Assembly: GCF_018145875.1 (NCBI RefSeq)
Contig: NZ_JAGSSV010000026.1
Coordinates: 1 to 38,549 of the forward strand
Source: Marinomonas vulgaris
Lineage (GTDB): Bacteria > Pseudomonadota > Gammaproteobacteria > Pseudomonadales > Marinomonadaceae
Length of the DNA stretch: 38,549 bases
Direction of reading: 5' to 3'
Below the pieces are notes generated by a model. That model ran no database searches and was not told where the DNA came from. It saw only the letters and a program-made list of their open reading frames with translations. Below are positions 19,721 to 27,710 of the stretch, one piece after another. Made by a program: the position numbers and the translations under genes. Within the stretch, counting starts at the first letter, position 1. Every line of letters begins with the position of its first letter.

Positions 19721-21529
19721 ATGAATTTCGCATCGAGAAAAAACATGCCTGCCATTTTAAGGCGTCAACATTACACTGTATCAAAGTGCGCTCGTGCTTT
19801 TGGGTTACTAACCACTTGGTTACACGCAAGCCTGTTATTTGTTTGCGCTTACTTGCTCGTAGCCTGCACCCAAAACCCTGAGAAGCCTCAACCGCAAGCT
19901 CTTGGTGAGCAAACAGTGGCAACCTCGCCGAGCAGTAACGACACCCTTAGCGGCTTACTTAACGCAGAGTTCACTTTGCAGCGCGAAGGGCCAAGTCAAG
20001 CCTTTGAGACTTTTTACCGACTGGCATCGACTTCGTCAGATATACGCCTAATTGAGCGCCTAACTCGCATTGCTATTATGTCTCAAAATCCTTTTTACAT
20101 AGAAAGGAGCGCCAATCTATGGCTTTCGGTTGTACCAAATTCTGAGCCTGCGTTTTCTCTTAAATTACAAATTCTGATCAAAAACAACCGCGCTGAAGAA
20201 GCAGCGACCTTATTAACCAACGCGTTGCGACAGCAGGTGTCATTGCGCTTTTTGGCGCTCTATCTTGAAGATAATATTCGCGATAATGATCAAGTCACCA
20301 CCATAGAAAACGCTATTATGGCATTGCCGCCTGAGACTCGACGTGATCAATATGTGAAACTCAGCTACGCGCATATTTTGTTGTTGTCAGGTGAATACCA
20401 AGCCGCTATCGATGTCACTAATGCCTTATTGTCTTCTCCAGACACCGAAAAAAGCGAAGCCTTGTATTTGATTTTGGCCTTTAGTCAGAAAAACCTAGAA
20501 AAAACAGATAAAGCCATACAAACCTTGCAAACGGCTTCCTCTACGATACCCAACAATATTCGTTTATTAACCCCACTAATGGAGTTTCTCGTGGCTGACG
20601 AGCAGCCAAACAACGCTTTTATACTTTATCGCACGGCACAATTAAACACAGCGGAGCAGTTACAAGTAGGCATCAATTTAATGAGCACCTTGATCGATCA
20701 CCATCAAGCCGAATTGGCATTAACGACCGCACAACACTTTCCTAAAGAACAATTGGGGCTATCCGATCAAGTTCAGTATTTAACCGCCATTGCTCTGGCT
20801 CAACAGAAAAAAATGACGGATGCCATTAGCATCATGTATCGAATAACAGGGCCTTTGCGTGCCAATGCCACCAGTCAGATGGCTTTGTGGCTTTATGATA
20901 TTGGCAAAGCAGACGAGATTAACGCTATGGTATTAAGCCGCACCTTGCGTGAAAACATGCCAGAGCAAGTGGCGGCAATTGGTGCTCTGCATGAAGAAAA
21001 AGGACGCGCCGATTTATCCTACGATTTGTCTTCGCGTGCCCTTAGCGCTTTACCTGAGTCAAATGCCTTACGCTATCACAAAGCGCTGTTGGCCGATCGT
21101 TTAGGACAGTGGCAAGTCACCGAACATGAACTAAGGGTTTTACTCAAAAAAGACCCTGACAATGCCCAATATCTTAACGCCCTGGGTTACACACTGCTCA
21201 CCCGAACATCTAGACTCGACGAAGCCATGCGTTATATCGAATTGGCTTATGAAAAGTCAGATGATGACCCAGCTATTATCGACAGCCTAGGGTGGGGGTT
21301 CTTTATGAAAGGCGAGCTAGAACGCTCGACTTATTACCTTAAAAAAGCTTGGTCAATTCTGCCTGATGCTGACATTGCCGCACATTATGGCGAATCATTA
21401 TGGAAACAACGGCACTACAAAGAAGCCATTGTTGTTTGGGAAGCGGCTCTGACCACTTCGCCAAACGCACCGCTACTACTTAACACCATCAAGCGACTGT
21501 CACCGTCGTTGTTGGAAGACTCTAAATAG
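19721..21529 (+). CDS. TPR-repeat lipoprotein
   Basis: A 602-aa predicted lipoprotein with an unusually long N-region before the hydrophobic stretch and a lipobox LVAC (Cys49). The rest is helical TPR-like repeats, clearest near the C-terminus (about residues 455-580). Such proteins are commonly found directly upstream of lolB in Pseudomonas-type genomes. Role unknown; a scaffold for outer-membrane or cell-envelope work is likely. AAGGG lies 4 bases before the ATG. lolB follows after 10 bases, so the two are probably co-transcribed. Confidence 0.85.
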   Translation: MNFASRKNMPAILRRQHYTVSKCARAFGLLTTWLHASLLFVCAYLLVACTQNPEKPQPQALGEQTVATSPSSNDTLSGLLNAEFTLQREGPSQAFETFYRLASTSSDIRLIERLTRIAIMSQNPFYIERSANLWLSVVPNSEPAFSLKLQILIKNNRAEEAATLLTNALRQQVSLRFLALYLEDNIRDNDQVTTIENAIMALPPETRRDQYVKLSYAHILLLSGEYQAAIDVTNALLSSPDTEKSEALYLILAFSQKNLEKTDKAIQTLQTASSTIPNNIRLLTPLMEFLVADEQPNNAFILYRTAQLNTAEQLQVGINLMSTLIDHHQAELALTTAQHFPKEQLGLSDQVQYLTAIALAQQKKMTDAISIMYRITGPLRANATSQMALWLYDIGKADEINAMVLSRTLRENMPEQVAAIGALHEEKGRADLSYDLSSRALSALPESNALRYHKALLADRLGQWQVTEHELRVLLKKDPDNAQYLNALGYTLLTRTSRLDEAMRYIELAYEKSDDDPAIIDSLGWGFFMKGELERSTYYLKKAWSILPDADIAAHYGESLWKQRHYKEAIVVWEAALTTSPNAPLLLNTIKRLSPSLLEDSK

Positions 21530-21539
21530 GACTCATCGT

Positions 21540-22118
21540 ATGACGTATCGTACCCTTTGCCTTCTCACACTGACCGCCGCTATCAGCGCCTGCAGCACCA
21601 AACCCACTGGGCCGATTGTACCGCCACCAACAGACGCCAACGCCATTACAAAATGGGAGACCTCTGGACGCGTGGGCATTCGCACCCAAGATGATGCTAT
21701 TTCAGGTAACTTTAGCTGGGAAAGAGACCCAAAAACTTTTGCACTAGACATCGTTGGTCCTTTTGGTCAAGGAGCGATCAAACTTAATAAAAACGCAGAA
21801 GGCGTGGTTAGCCTAGCTTATGACGACGTCGTTAAAATCGGTAGCGACCCCGCTGCTTTGTTACAACAAGAACTAGGTTGGGCATTTCCAGTAGATCAGG
21901 TAACTTTTTGGATTCGTGGCTTACCTTCACCCACCTCTCCTGCTCAATTAAATCATGACCCTGATAGCAACCTACTGAGTACTATTGAGCAAGATGGCTG
22001 GCTTATTACCTACAATAACTTTACCGATGTGAATGGATTGGCGCTGCCACAAAAAATGCAGGTATCAAACCCGCCTTTTAAAGTAAACTTGATCATCAAT
22101 CAATGGACGATTCAATAA
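21540..22118 (+). CDS. lolB: Outer-membrane lipoprotein receptor LolB
   Basis: Accepts lipoproteins from periplasmic LolA and inserts them in the outer membrane. A signal peptide ends in a lipobox with Cys18 (ISACSTK). The family pattern of WETSGRVGIRTQD (strand with SGR) and FxWER-like NFSWERDPK is visible. Length is 192 aa. AGGA lies 8 bases before the ATG. The order lolB-ispE-prs is conserved in gammaproteobacteria. Its 3' end overlaps the ispE reading by 16 bases. Confidence 0.93.
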   Translation: MTYRTLCLLTLTAAISACSTKPTGPIVPPPTDANAITKWETSGRVGIRTQDDAISGNFSWERDPKTFALDIVGPFGQGAIKLNKNAEGVVSLAYDDVVKIGSDPAALLQQELGWAFPVDQVTFWIRGLPSPTSPAQLNHDPDSNLLSTIEQDGWLITYNNFTDVNGLALPQKMQVSNPPFKVNLIINQWTIQ

Positions 22119-22978
22119 CCAAGATGCAATTACCTTCTCCAGCCAAATTAAATTTATTCTTACACATAACTGGGCAACGCGCCGATGGCTATCACGAGTT
22201 GCAAACCTTGTTCCAGTTTATCGACTTGTGTGACACCTTAGATTTCATTCCCAACGTCACCGGTACCATCAGGCTCTCCCCAGTGATCGACGGGCTGCCG
22301 ACAGCGGATAATTTGATTTATAAAGCCGCTCAAATGCTGCTGCCATACCGTAAAAACATACGGGCAGGCGTCGATATAGTGCTGACAAAACAACTACCTA
22401 TGGGTGGCGGCATTGGTGGTGGCAGCTCAAACGCCGCAACCACTTTACTGGCGTTAAACACTCTGTGGGAATGCGACCTACCTTTGGCAGAATTGGCCAA
22501 TTTGGGGGTACAGCTTGGAGCGGATGTTCCCGTGTTTGTAATGGGGTTCTCAGCCTTTGCTGAAGGCGTTGGCGAAAAGCTACAAAGAGTCGAACTCGAC
22601 ACGCCCTATTTTTTGCTGATCAAGCCCGATTGTCACGTCTCAACTGGTCAAATTTTTACCGATAAATATTTGACAAGAGACACCCCTCCCATCAGAATAT
22701 CGCACGCTTTAACGCTGGGTGGGCATAATGATTGCTTAGACGTAGTGAGAAAGCACAATCCTGAAGTCGATGAAGCGTATTTATGGTTGAAAAATCATGG
22801 CGGCGCCAAACTTACCGGTACAGGGGCTTGCTTGTTTTTATCGTTTGAAAACTGGGACGATGCTGAGCAAGTCAGATTAGCCACACCAAAGAAGTGGCAA
22901 AGTTGGGTTTGTCGTGGCTGCAATACATCACCAACGCACGATGCGCTCAACCAGTGGATTGAACAACATAAAAAGTAG
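22103..22978 (+). CDS. ispE: 4-diphosphocytidyl-2-C-methyl-D-erythritol kinase
   Basis: Phosphorylates CDP-methylerythritol in the MEP isoprenoid pathway. It is a GHMP kinase: the ATP-binding glycine loop [13 protein letters not shown] lies at residues 98-110, and SPAKLNLFL is the N-terminal substrate motif. Length is 291 aa from 22103. A start at 22124 (MQLPSPAKL) is equally plausible; neither has a strong ribosome-binding site, and translational coupling to lolB may help. The tRNA-Gln found between ispE and prs in pseudomonads is absent here; tRNA-Gln genes are instead downstream of ychF. Confidence 0.96.
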   Translation: MDDSITKMQLPSPAKLNLFLHITGQRADGYHELQTLFQFIDLCDTLDFIPNVTGTIRLSPVIDGLPTADNLIYKAAQMLLPYRKNIRAGVDIVLTKQLPMGGGIGGGSSNAATTLLALNTLWECDLPLAELANLGVQLGADVPVFVMGFSAFAEGVGEKLQRVELDTPYFLLIKPDCHVSTGQIFTDKYLTRDTPPIRISHALTLGGHNDCLDVVRKHNPEVDEAYLWLKNHGGAKLTGTGACLFLSFENWDDAEQVRLATPKKWQSWVCRGCNTSPTHDALNQWIEQHKK

Positions 22979-23046
22979 CGTTTGGCTATTATTGCGCGCT
23001 TTTAACCAACCTATTTTCATCGCCACACAATACAAAGGTATACACA

Positions 23047-23994
23047 GTGTCAAAGTTGATGGTTTTTACCGGTAACGCAAACCCTGAACTCGCCCGAAGA
23101 GTAGTACGTCGTTTAGGCTTACCCATTGGCAACGCCACCGTCGGTAAATTTAGTGACGGAGAAATTGCGGTTGAAATCAACGAAAATGTTCGTGGTAAAG
23201 ACGTTTTCATTATTCAATCAACTTGTGCACCAAGTAACGACAACTTAATGGAGTTGATCGTTATGGCCGATGCACTGCGCCGCGCATCAGCAACGCGTGT
23301 GACAGCGGTGATTCCGTACTTTGGTTACGCCCGACAAGATCGTCGTGTGCGCTCAGCTCGTGTGCCCATTACGGCAAAAGTCGTTGCCGATATGATCTCA
23401 GCGGTTGGCATTAACCGTGTACTGACCGTGGACTTGCACGCTGATCAAATTCAAGGCTTTTTTGATATCCCTGTTGATAACGTCTATGCAACACCTTTGT
23501 TGCTTGACGACCTCCAACGTCAGGGCCATGACAATATTTGTGTTGTGTCACCAGACGTAGGTGGTGTGGTTCGTGCCAGAGCCTTTGCAAAATTGCTGGA
23601 TGATGCAGACCTTGCCATCATCGACAAGCGCCGCCCTCGCGCCAACGAAGCACAAATTATGCACCTAATCGGGGACGTAGCAGGCAAAACCTGTGTGCTG
23701 GTTGACGACATGTGCGATACCGGTGGCACCCTGTGCGCCGCGGCAAAAGCCTTAAAAGAACACGGCGCAGAAAAAGTACTGGCGTACTGTACACACCCAG
23801 TATTGTCTGGTAAAGCCATTGAAAACATTACAAATTCCGTGCTTGATGAGTTGGTCGTGACTGATACCATCCCATTGACACCTGAGGCGCTTGATTGCCC
23901 TCAAATACGCCAATTGTCGATGTCCGACATTATGGCTGAGGCTGTTCGTCGCGTTTGCAACGAAGAGTCCATCAGTGCCATGTTTGGGGCCTAA
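23047..23994 (+). CDS. prs: Ribose-phosphate pyrophosphokinase
   Basis: Makes PRPP from ribose-5-phosphate and ATP for nucleotide, histidine and tryptophan synthesis. GTG start at 23047, with AAAGG 8 bases upstream. The ATP/PRPP signatures are visible: [12 protein letters not shown] and the PRPP loop [10 protein letters not shown] (about residues 219-228). Length is 315 aa, standard for class I. It continues the lolB-ispE strand after a 68-base gap without an evident terminator. Confidence 0.97.
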   Translation: MSKLMVFTGNANPELARRVVRRLGLPIGNATVGKFSDGEIAVEINENVRGKDVFIIQSTCAPSNDNLMELIVMADALRRASATRVTAVIPYFGYARQDRRVRSARVPITAKVVADMISAVGINRVLTVDLHADQIQGFFDIPVDNVYATPLLLDDLQRQGHDNICVVSPDVGGVVRARAFAKLLDDADLAIIDKRRPRANEAQIMHLIGDVAGKTCVLVDDMCDTGGTLCAAAKALKEHGAEKVLAYCTHPVLSGKAIENITNSVLDELVVTDTIPLTPEALDCPQIRQLSMSDIMAEAVRRVCNEESISAMFGA

Positions 23995-24061
23995 GCCAAA
24001 CGCTAACGCTCGGAACGGGTCGCAGTTCTGGGCACCACTTATTATTAATTAGGAAAATATC

Positions 24062-24640
24062 ATGACATTATCTATTAATGCCGTTGCACGTAATCTTGAA
24101 GGTAAAGGTGCGAGCCGCCGCCTTCGTAACACTGGTCAAGTACCAGCTGTTATCTATGGCGGTGACGTTGCTCCACAATCTGTTTCTTTCAAAGACAACG
24201 AGCTTCTTAAAGCGGTTGGCACACCTGGTTTCTTGACAGGTCTTGTTGAAGTTGTTGTTGATGGTAAAGCTGAGCAAGTTCTTGTTAAAGCACTTCAGCG
24301 TCACCCATCTACTGGTGCAGTTATGCACATGGACCTTCAGCGCGTTGAAGCAGACAAAACCATTACCACTCGTGTTCCATTGAACTTCATCAATGCAGCA
24401 CAAAGTGAAGGTGTTAGCAAGCAAGGTGGTCGTCTGACAATTGAATCTAAATTGGCTGAAGTTCGTTGTTTGCCTGCGAACCTACCTGCTGCTTTGACTG
24501 TTGACGCTATTAACGGTCAACTAGACACTATCTACCACTTGTCTGATGTTACCCTTCCTGAAGGCGTAGAGTTGATTTCTTTGCTGAAAGGCGAAGACCA
24601 TGACCAACCTATCGCTCGTATCGGTAAGTCTAAACGTTAA
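24062..24640 (+). CDS. rplY: 50S ribosomal protein L25, long (Ctc/TL5) form
   Basis: Binds 5S rRNA in the large subunit. At 192 aa this is the two-domain form with a C-terminal Ctc extension, rather than the short enterobacterial L25. The N-terminus has the family stretch GKGASRRLRNTGQVPAVIYG. AGGAAAA lies about 5 bases before the ATG. Codon use is biased (many GTT, CTT, CGT), as in highly expressed genes. It sits in the conserved prs-rplY-pth-ychF order. Confidence 0.96.
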   Translation: MTLSINAVARNLEGKGASRRLRNTGQVPAVIYGGDVAPQSVSFKDNELLKAVGTPGFLTGLVEVVVDGKAEQVLVKALQRHPSTGAVMHMDLQRVEADKTITTRVPLNFINAAQSEGVSKQGGRLTIESKLAEVRCLPANLPAALTVDAINGQLDTIYHLSDVTLPEGVELISLLKGEDHDQPIARIGKSKR

Positions 24641-24663
24641 GATTATTCATTGAAGGCAGTATT

Positions 24664-25248
24664 GTGGCAGGTTTCAGATTATTAGTCGGCTTGGGGAACC
24701 CAGGCAACGAATACGAGAACACTCGCCACAATGCGGGCGCTCAGTGGATAGAAGCATTGGCTCAGCAGAGCCAATGCTCTCTTCGTACAGAAAAAAAGTT
24801 TTTCGGTCAATTCGGCAAAGTTTCTATAGCTGGTGAAGAGTGCTATCTCCTTATTCCCACCACCTATATGAACTTAAGTGGCAAAGCGGTTCAGGCTGTT
24901 TGCCAGTTTTACAAAATCCCCCCTGAAGATGTTCTTGTGATTCATGATGAACTAGACATAGCCCCAGGTACTGCCAAGCTTAAAAAAGGCGGCGGACACG
25001 GTGGTCACAACGGACTCAAAGACATTATCGCAAAGTTAGCGAACAACCGAGAGTTTGGTCGCCTTAGAATCGGCATCGGCCACCCAGGCCACGCCAGTCA
25101 GGTCGCGAATTACGTACTGAAAAAAGCCGCCCCCGATGACTACGCGAAAATAGAACAAGCAATCGACGAATCATTACGCTATGTAGACGACATCGTGCAA
25201 GGCAATTTAAATGCCGTGATGAATCAGCTACACAGCTTCAAAGCATAA
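24664..25248 (+). CDS. pth: Peptidyl-tRNA hydrolase
   Basis: Recycles peptidyl-tRNA that drops off ribosomes by cleaving the ester bond. GTG start at 24664. The catalytic His22 is in NTRHNAG, and Asp in the VIHDELD motif polarises it. GLGNPG at the N-terminus and [10 protein letters not shown] are signatures. Length is 194 aa. It is 23 bases after rplY and 26 before ychF, probably one transcript. Confidence 0.97.
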   Translation: MAGFRLLVGLGNPGNEYENTRHNAGAQWIEALAQQSQCSLRTEKKFFGQFGKVSIAGEECYLLIPTTYMNLSGKAVQAVCQFYKIPPEDVLVIHDELDIAPGTAKLKKGGGHGGHNGLKDIIAKLANNREFGRLRIGIGHPGHASQVANYVLKKAAPDDYAKIEQAIDESLRYVDDIVQGNLNAVMNQLHSFKA

Positions 25249-25274
25249 TCACTTACTTATTTAGGAATCTCACT

Positions 25275-26366
25275 ATGGGTTTTAATTGCGGCATCGTTGG
25301 GCTACCTAACGTTGGTAAATCGACTCTATTTAATGCATTAACCAAAGCCGGTATTGGCGCAGAAAATTTCCCTTTTTGTACCATTGAGCCAAACGCAGGC
25401 GTTGTTGCTATGCCAGATCCACGCTTAGATGCACTTGCTGAGATCGTTAAACCAGAACGCGTGCTAGCGACAACGATGGAGTTCGTGGACATTGCCGGTC
25501 TTGTGGAAGGCGCGTCAAAAGGCGAAGGCTTGGGCAATAAGTTTCTTGCAAACATTCGCGAAACTGACGCCATTGCCCATGTGGTTCGCTGTTTTGAAGA
25601 TGAAAATGTTATTCACGTCTCCAATCACGTAAACCCAAAGCTAGACATTGAAGTGATCAATTTAGAATTGATTTTTGCCGACATTGAATCCATCGACAAA
25701 CAAATTCAACGTACCGCAAAAAATGCCAAAAGCGGTAACAAAGATGCCATTGCACACAAAGCCTTTTTAGAAACTATTAAGGCACATTTAGAAGATGGTC
25801 AACCCGTTCGCTCTATGACGCTTACAGACGACCAGAAAAAAGAAGTACGTGCCATGCACCTACTGACCACAAAGCCGACCATGTACATTGCTAACGTGGC
25901 TGAAGACGGTTTTGAGAACAACCCTTACCTCGATCAAGTGCGTGAGATTGCTGATGCTGAAGGCGCTATGGTTGTGCCTATTTGCAACCAACTAGAAGCA
26001 GAAATTTCCGAGCTAGACGCCGAAGAAATGCAAGAGTTTCTTGATGAAATGGGCATGGAAGAACCCGGCCTAGATCGCGTTATCCGAGCAGGCTATGAGC
26101 TACTTGGCCTTCAAACCTACTTCACAGCCGGTGTAAAAGAGGTTCGCGCTTGGACAGTGAAACAAGGCGCAACAGGCCCACAAGCCGCTGGCGTGATCCA
26201 CACAGACTTTGAGAAAGGCTTTATCCGCGCAGAAGTCGTCGGTTACAACGATTTCATTCAATACAAGGGAGAAAGCGGCGCCAAAGAAGCCGGTAAATGG
26301 CGCTTAGAAGGCAAAGATTACATAGTGAAAGACGGCGATGTCATGCATTTCCGTTTTAATGTGTAA
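25275..26366 (+). CDS. ychF: Redox-regulated ATPase YchF (OLA1 family)
   Basis: Obg-related P-loop protein that prefers ATP and binds ribosomes; involved in stress responses and translation fidelity. G1 motif GLPNVGKST is at residues 9-17, and the [17 protein letters not shown] switch region follows. A coiled-coil insertion lies in the middle, and the C-terminal TGS domain ends in HFRFNV. Length is 363 aa, standard. It is the last gene of the pth-ychF run and is followed by the tRNA array. Confidence 0.97.
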   Translation: MGFNCGIVGLPNVGKSTLFNALTKAGIGAENFPFCTIEPNAGVVAMPDPRLDALAEIVKPERVLATTMEFVDIAGLVEGASKGEGLGNKFLANIRETDAIAHVVRCFEDENVIHVSNHVNPKLDIEVINLELIFADIESIDKQIQRTAKNAKSGNKDAIAHKAFLETIKAHLEDGQPVRSMTLTDDQKKEVRAMHLLTTKPTMYIANVAEDGFENNPYLDQVREIADAEGAMVVPICNQLEAEISELDAEEMQEFLDEMGMEEPGLDRVIRAGYELLGLQTYFTAGVKEVRAWTVKQGATGPQAAGVIHTDFEKGFIRAEVVGYNDFIQYKGESGAKEAGKWRLEGKDYIVKDGDVMHFRFNV

Positions 26367-26393
26367 CAGATTCAAAAGTTTTTAAGAAAACAC

Positions 26394-26422
26394 TTGACCC
26401 ATAAAGCACTTATATGAATAAT
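26394..26422 (+). promoter_or_regulatory. Promoter of the tRNA array
   Basis: -35 TTGACC (26394-26399), a 17-base spacer and -10 AATAAT (26417-26422); each hexamer matches consensus at five of six. A GC-rich discriminator (CGCGCC at 26425-26430) follows, typical of stringently controlled tRNA promoters. First tRNA starts about 50 bases further on. Confidence 0.7.
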
Positions 26423-26479
26423 ATCGCGCCACAGAGGCAGTAGACCATTTCATGTAAACTGTTTTTTGTGTCAGTCTGT

Positions 26480-26554
26480 TGGGGTATAGCCAAGCGGTAA
26501 GGCAACGGGTTTTGATCCCGTCATGCGTAGGTTCGAATCCTTCTACCCCAGCCA
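26480..26554 (+). tRNA. tRNA-Gln (anticodon TTG), copy 1
   Basis: 75 bases with CCA encoded. Acceptor TGGGGTA pairs with TACCCCA. The anticodon arm CGGGT-TTTGATC-CCG region carries TTG in the loop, and the T arm has GGTTCGAATCC. Identical in sequence to copies 2 and 3. The U1:A72 pair is a GlnRS identity element. Confidence 0.97.
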
Positions 26555-26562
26555 ACAGACAA

Positions 26563-26639
26563 GGCTATGTAGCTCAGTTGGTTAGAGCACATCACTCATA
26601 ATGATGGGGTCACTAGTTCGAATCTAGTCATAGCCACCA
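26563..26639 (+). tRNA. tRNA-Met, elongator type (anticodon CAT), copy 1
   Basis: 77 bases with CCA encoded. Acceptor GGCTATG pairs with CATAGCC. Anticodon stem CATCA/TGATG encloses loop CTCATAA. The first base pair is paired (G1:C72), so it is an elongator, not an initiator. 8 bases after tRNA-Gln copy 1. Confidence 0.95.
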
Positions 26640-26659
26640 ATTAAAAAGATGTTTTAATT
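26639..26659 (+). repeat. Inverted-repeat spacer between tRNA-Met and tRNA-Gln (first copy)
   Basis: AATTAAAA-AGATG-TTTTAATT: a perfect 8-bp dyad running from the last A of tRNA-Met to the first T of tRNA-Gln. The same 21 bases recur at 26844-26864. Confidence 0.8.
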
Positions 26660-26733
26660 GGGGTATAGCCAAGCGGTAAGGCAACGGGTTTTGATCCCGT
26701 CATGCGTAGGTTCGAATCCTTCTACCCCAGCCA
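26659..26733 (+). tRNA. tRNA-Gln (anticodon TTG), copy 2
   Basis: Same 75-base sequence as copy 1, with CCA encoded. It follows tRNA-Met copy 1 through a short spacer that folds back on itself. Confidence 0.97.
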
Positions 26734-26767
26734 TCGACATGTGTTGTTTAAGCGTTAAAAAATTGTA

Positions 26768-26844
26768 GGCTATGTAGCTCAGTTGGTTAGAGCACATCAC
26801 TCATAATGATGGGGTCACTAGTTCGAATCTAGTCATAGCCACCA
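26768..26844 (+). tRNA. tRNA-Met, elongator type (anticodon CAT), copy 2
   Basis: Identical to the first tRNA-Met, 77 bases with CCA. The spacer from Gln copy 2 (34 bases) differs from the 8-base spacer between Gln copy 1 and Met copy 1. Confidence 0.95.
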
Positions 26845-26864
26845 ATTAAAAAGATGTTTTAATT
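26844..26864 (+). repeat. Inverted-repeat spacer between tRNA-Met and tRNA-Gln (second copy)
   Basis: Exact second copy of the spacer at 26639-26659, joining Met copy 2 to Gln copy 3. Confidence 0.8.
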
Positions 26865-26938
26865 GGGGTATAGCCAAGCGGTAAGGCAACGGGTTTTGAT
26901 CCCGTCATGCGTAGGTTCGAATCCTTCTACCCCAGCCA
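26864..26938 (+). tRNA. tRNA-Gln (anticodon TTG), copy 3
   Basis: Third identical copy, with CCA encoded; last member of the array. No clear intrinsic terminator is seen after it. Confidence 0.97.
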
Positions 26939-26986
26939 TCTAAATCAATATTCTTCCTAATACTTTCCCTGTTTTCCTTATTTGAT

Positions 26987-27014
26987 TTGATTTTGAATTC
27001 CTTCAACCTATAAT
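26987..27014 (+). promoter_or_regulatory. Promoter of the small outer-membrane protein gene
   Basis: TTGATT (26987-26992), a 16-base spacer and a perfect TATAAT (27009-27014), about 40 bases before the ATG at 27054. Confidence 0.6.
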
Positions 27015-27053
27015 TAGACGAAATTTATCCTATCTGATAATTGGACTCTCATT

Positions 27054-27635
27054 ATGAAATCTACAAAGTTAGCCTTTGCTCTATCTACCATCCTTGCCGC
27101 TGGCGCAGCCAACGCTGACATTATTGGCGCTAACGCTGAAGCCGGTTTTTTTGATGGCGACGATGGCTCTGCAACTTATGCAAGCCTAGACATTCAACAC
27201 CCTATTCCTTTGATTCCGAATGCTCGTATGGACATATGGGAATTTGAATCAGATCCTTCAGGAACCGAAATCAGCCACCTAGACTTTACGGGGTATTACG
27301 GTGTTGGTATTTTGTGGGCAAGCATTGAAGGTGGTGTAACCTTTCGCCAGTTGGACATGACAAAAGGCTCAACCGATGACAGTGAATCCGTGCCTATGCT
27401 TTTCTTAGCAGCTTCTCTTGGTATTCCAGGCACAGGCATCACGCTAGCAGCAGAATCTAAAAACATTTCATCTTTTGATGACGTTACCATTACGGATCAA
27501 GCCTTCAAAATACAATATCAGCCACTACCTATTGTGGGTGTAGAATTGGGTTACCGCTCAATCGACCAAGAGACGAAATTTCTTGGTGATACAGACTACG
27601 ATGGTTACTTCATCGGTCTGACTATCGATATCTGA
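27054..27635 (+). CDS. Small outer-membrane beta-barrel protein (TIGR04219-like)
   Basis: A 193-aa protein with a clear Sec signal peptide, likely cleaved after ANA (about residue 21). Amphipathic strands follow, ending in YFIGLTIDI, a typical barrel terminus with alternating hydrophobic residues. It matches my recollection of a marine gammaproteobacterial outer-membrane family annotated TIGR04219. Function unknown. It is monocistronic, with its own promoter and a strong terminator shared with convergent clpB. Confidence 0.75.
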   Translation: MKSTKLAFALSTILAAGAANADIIGANAEAGFFDGDDGSATYASLDIQHPIPLIPNARMDIWEFESDPSGTEISHLDFTGYYGVGILWASIEGGVTFRQLDMTKGSTDDSESVPMLFLAASLGIPGTGITLAAESKNISSFDDVTITDQAFKIQYQPLPIVGVELGYRSIDQETKFLGDTDYDGYFIGLTIDI

Positions 27636-27659
27636 TAATCTTGTATTTTTTTAGCGCAA

Positions 27660-27697
27660 AAAAAAACTCTAGCCTGACATCAGACTAGAGTTTTTTT
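27660..27697. terminator. Bidirectional intrinsic terminator
   Basis: A7-CTCTAG (27660-27672) pairs with CTAGAG-T7 (27685-27697) around a 12-base loop. It serves both the outer-membrane protein gene and clpB. Confidence 0.85.
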
Positions 27698-27710
27698 GTT
27701 TCTGAAGACG

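Noticed and set aside
22979..23046. tRNA-Gln between ispE and prs, as in pseudomonads
   Set aside because: The 68-base gap has no cloverleaf; the Gln tRNAs are downstream of ychF instead.
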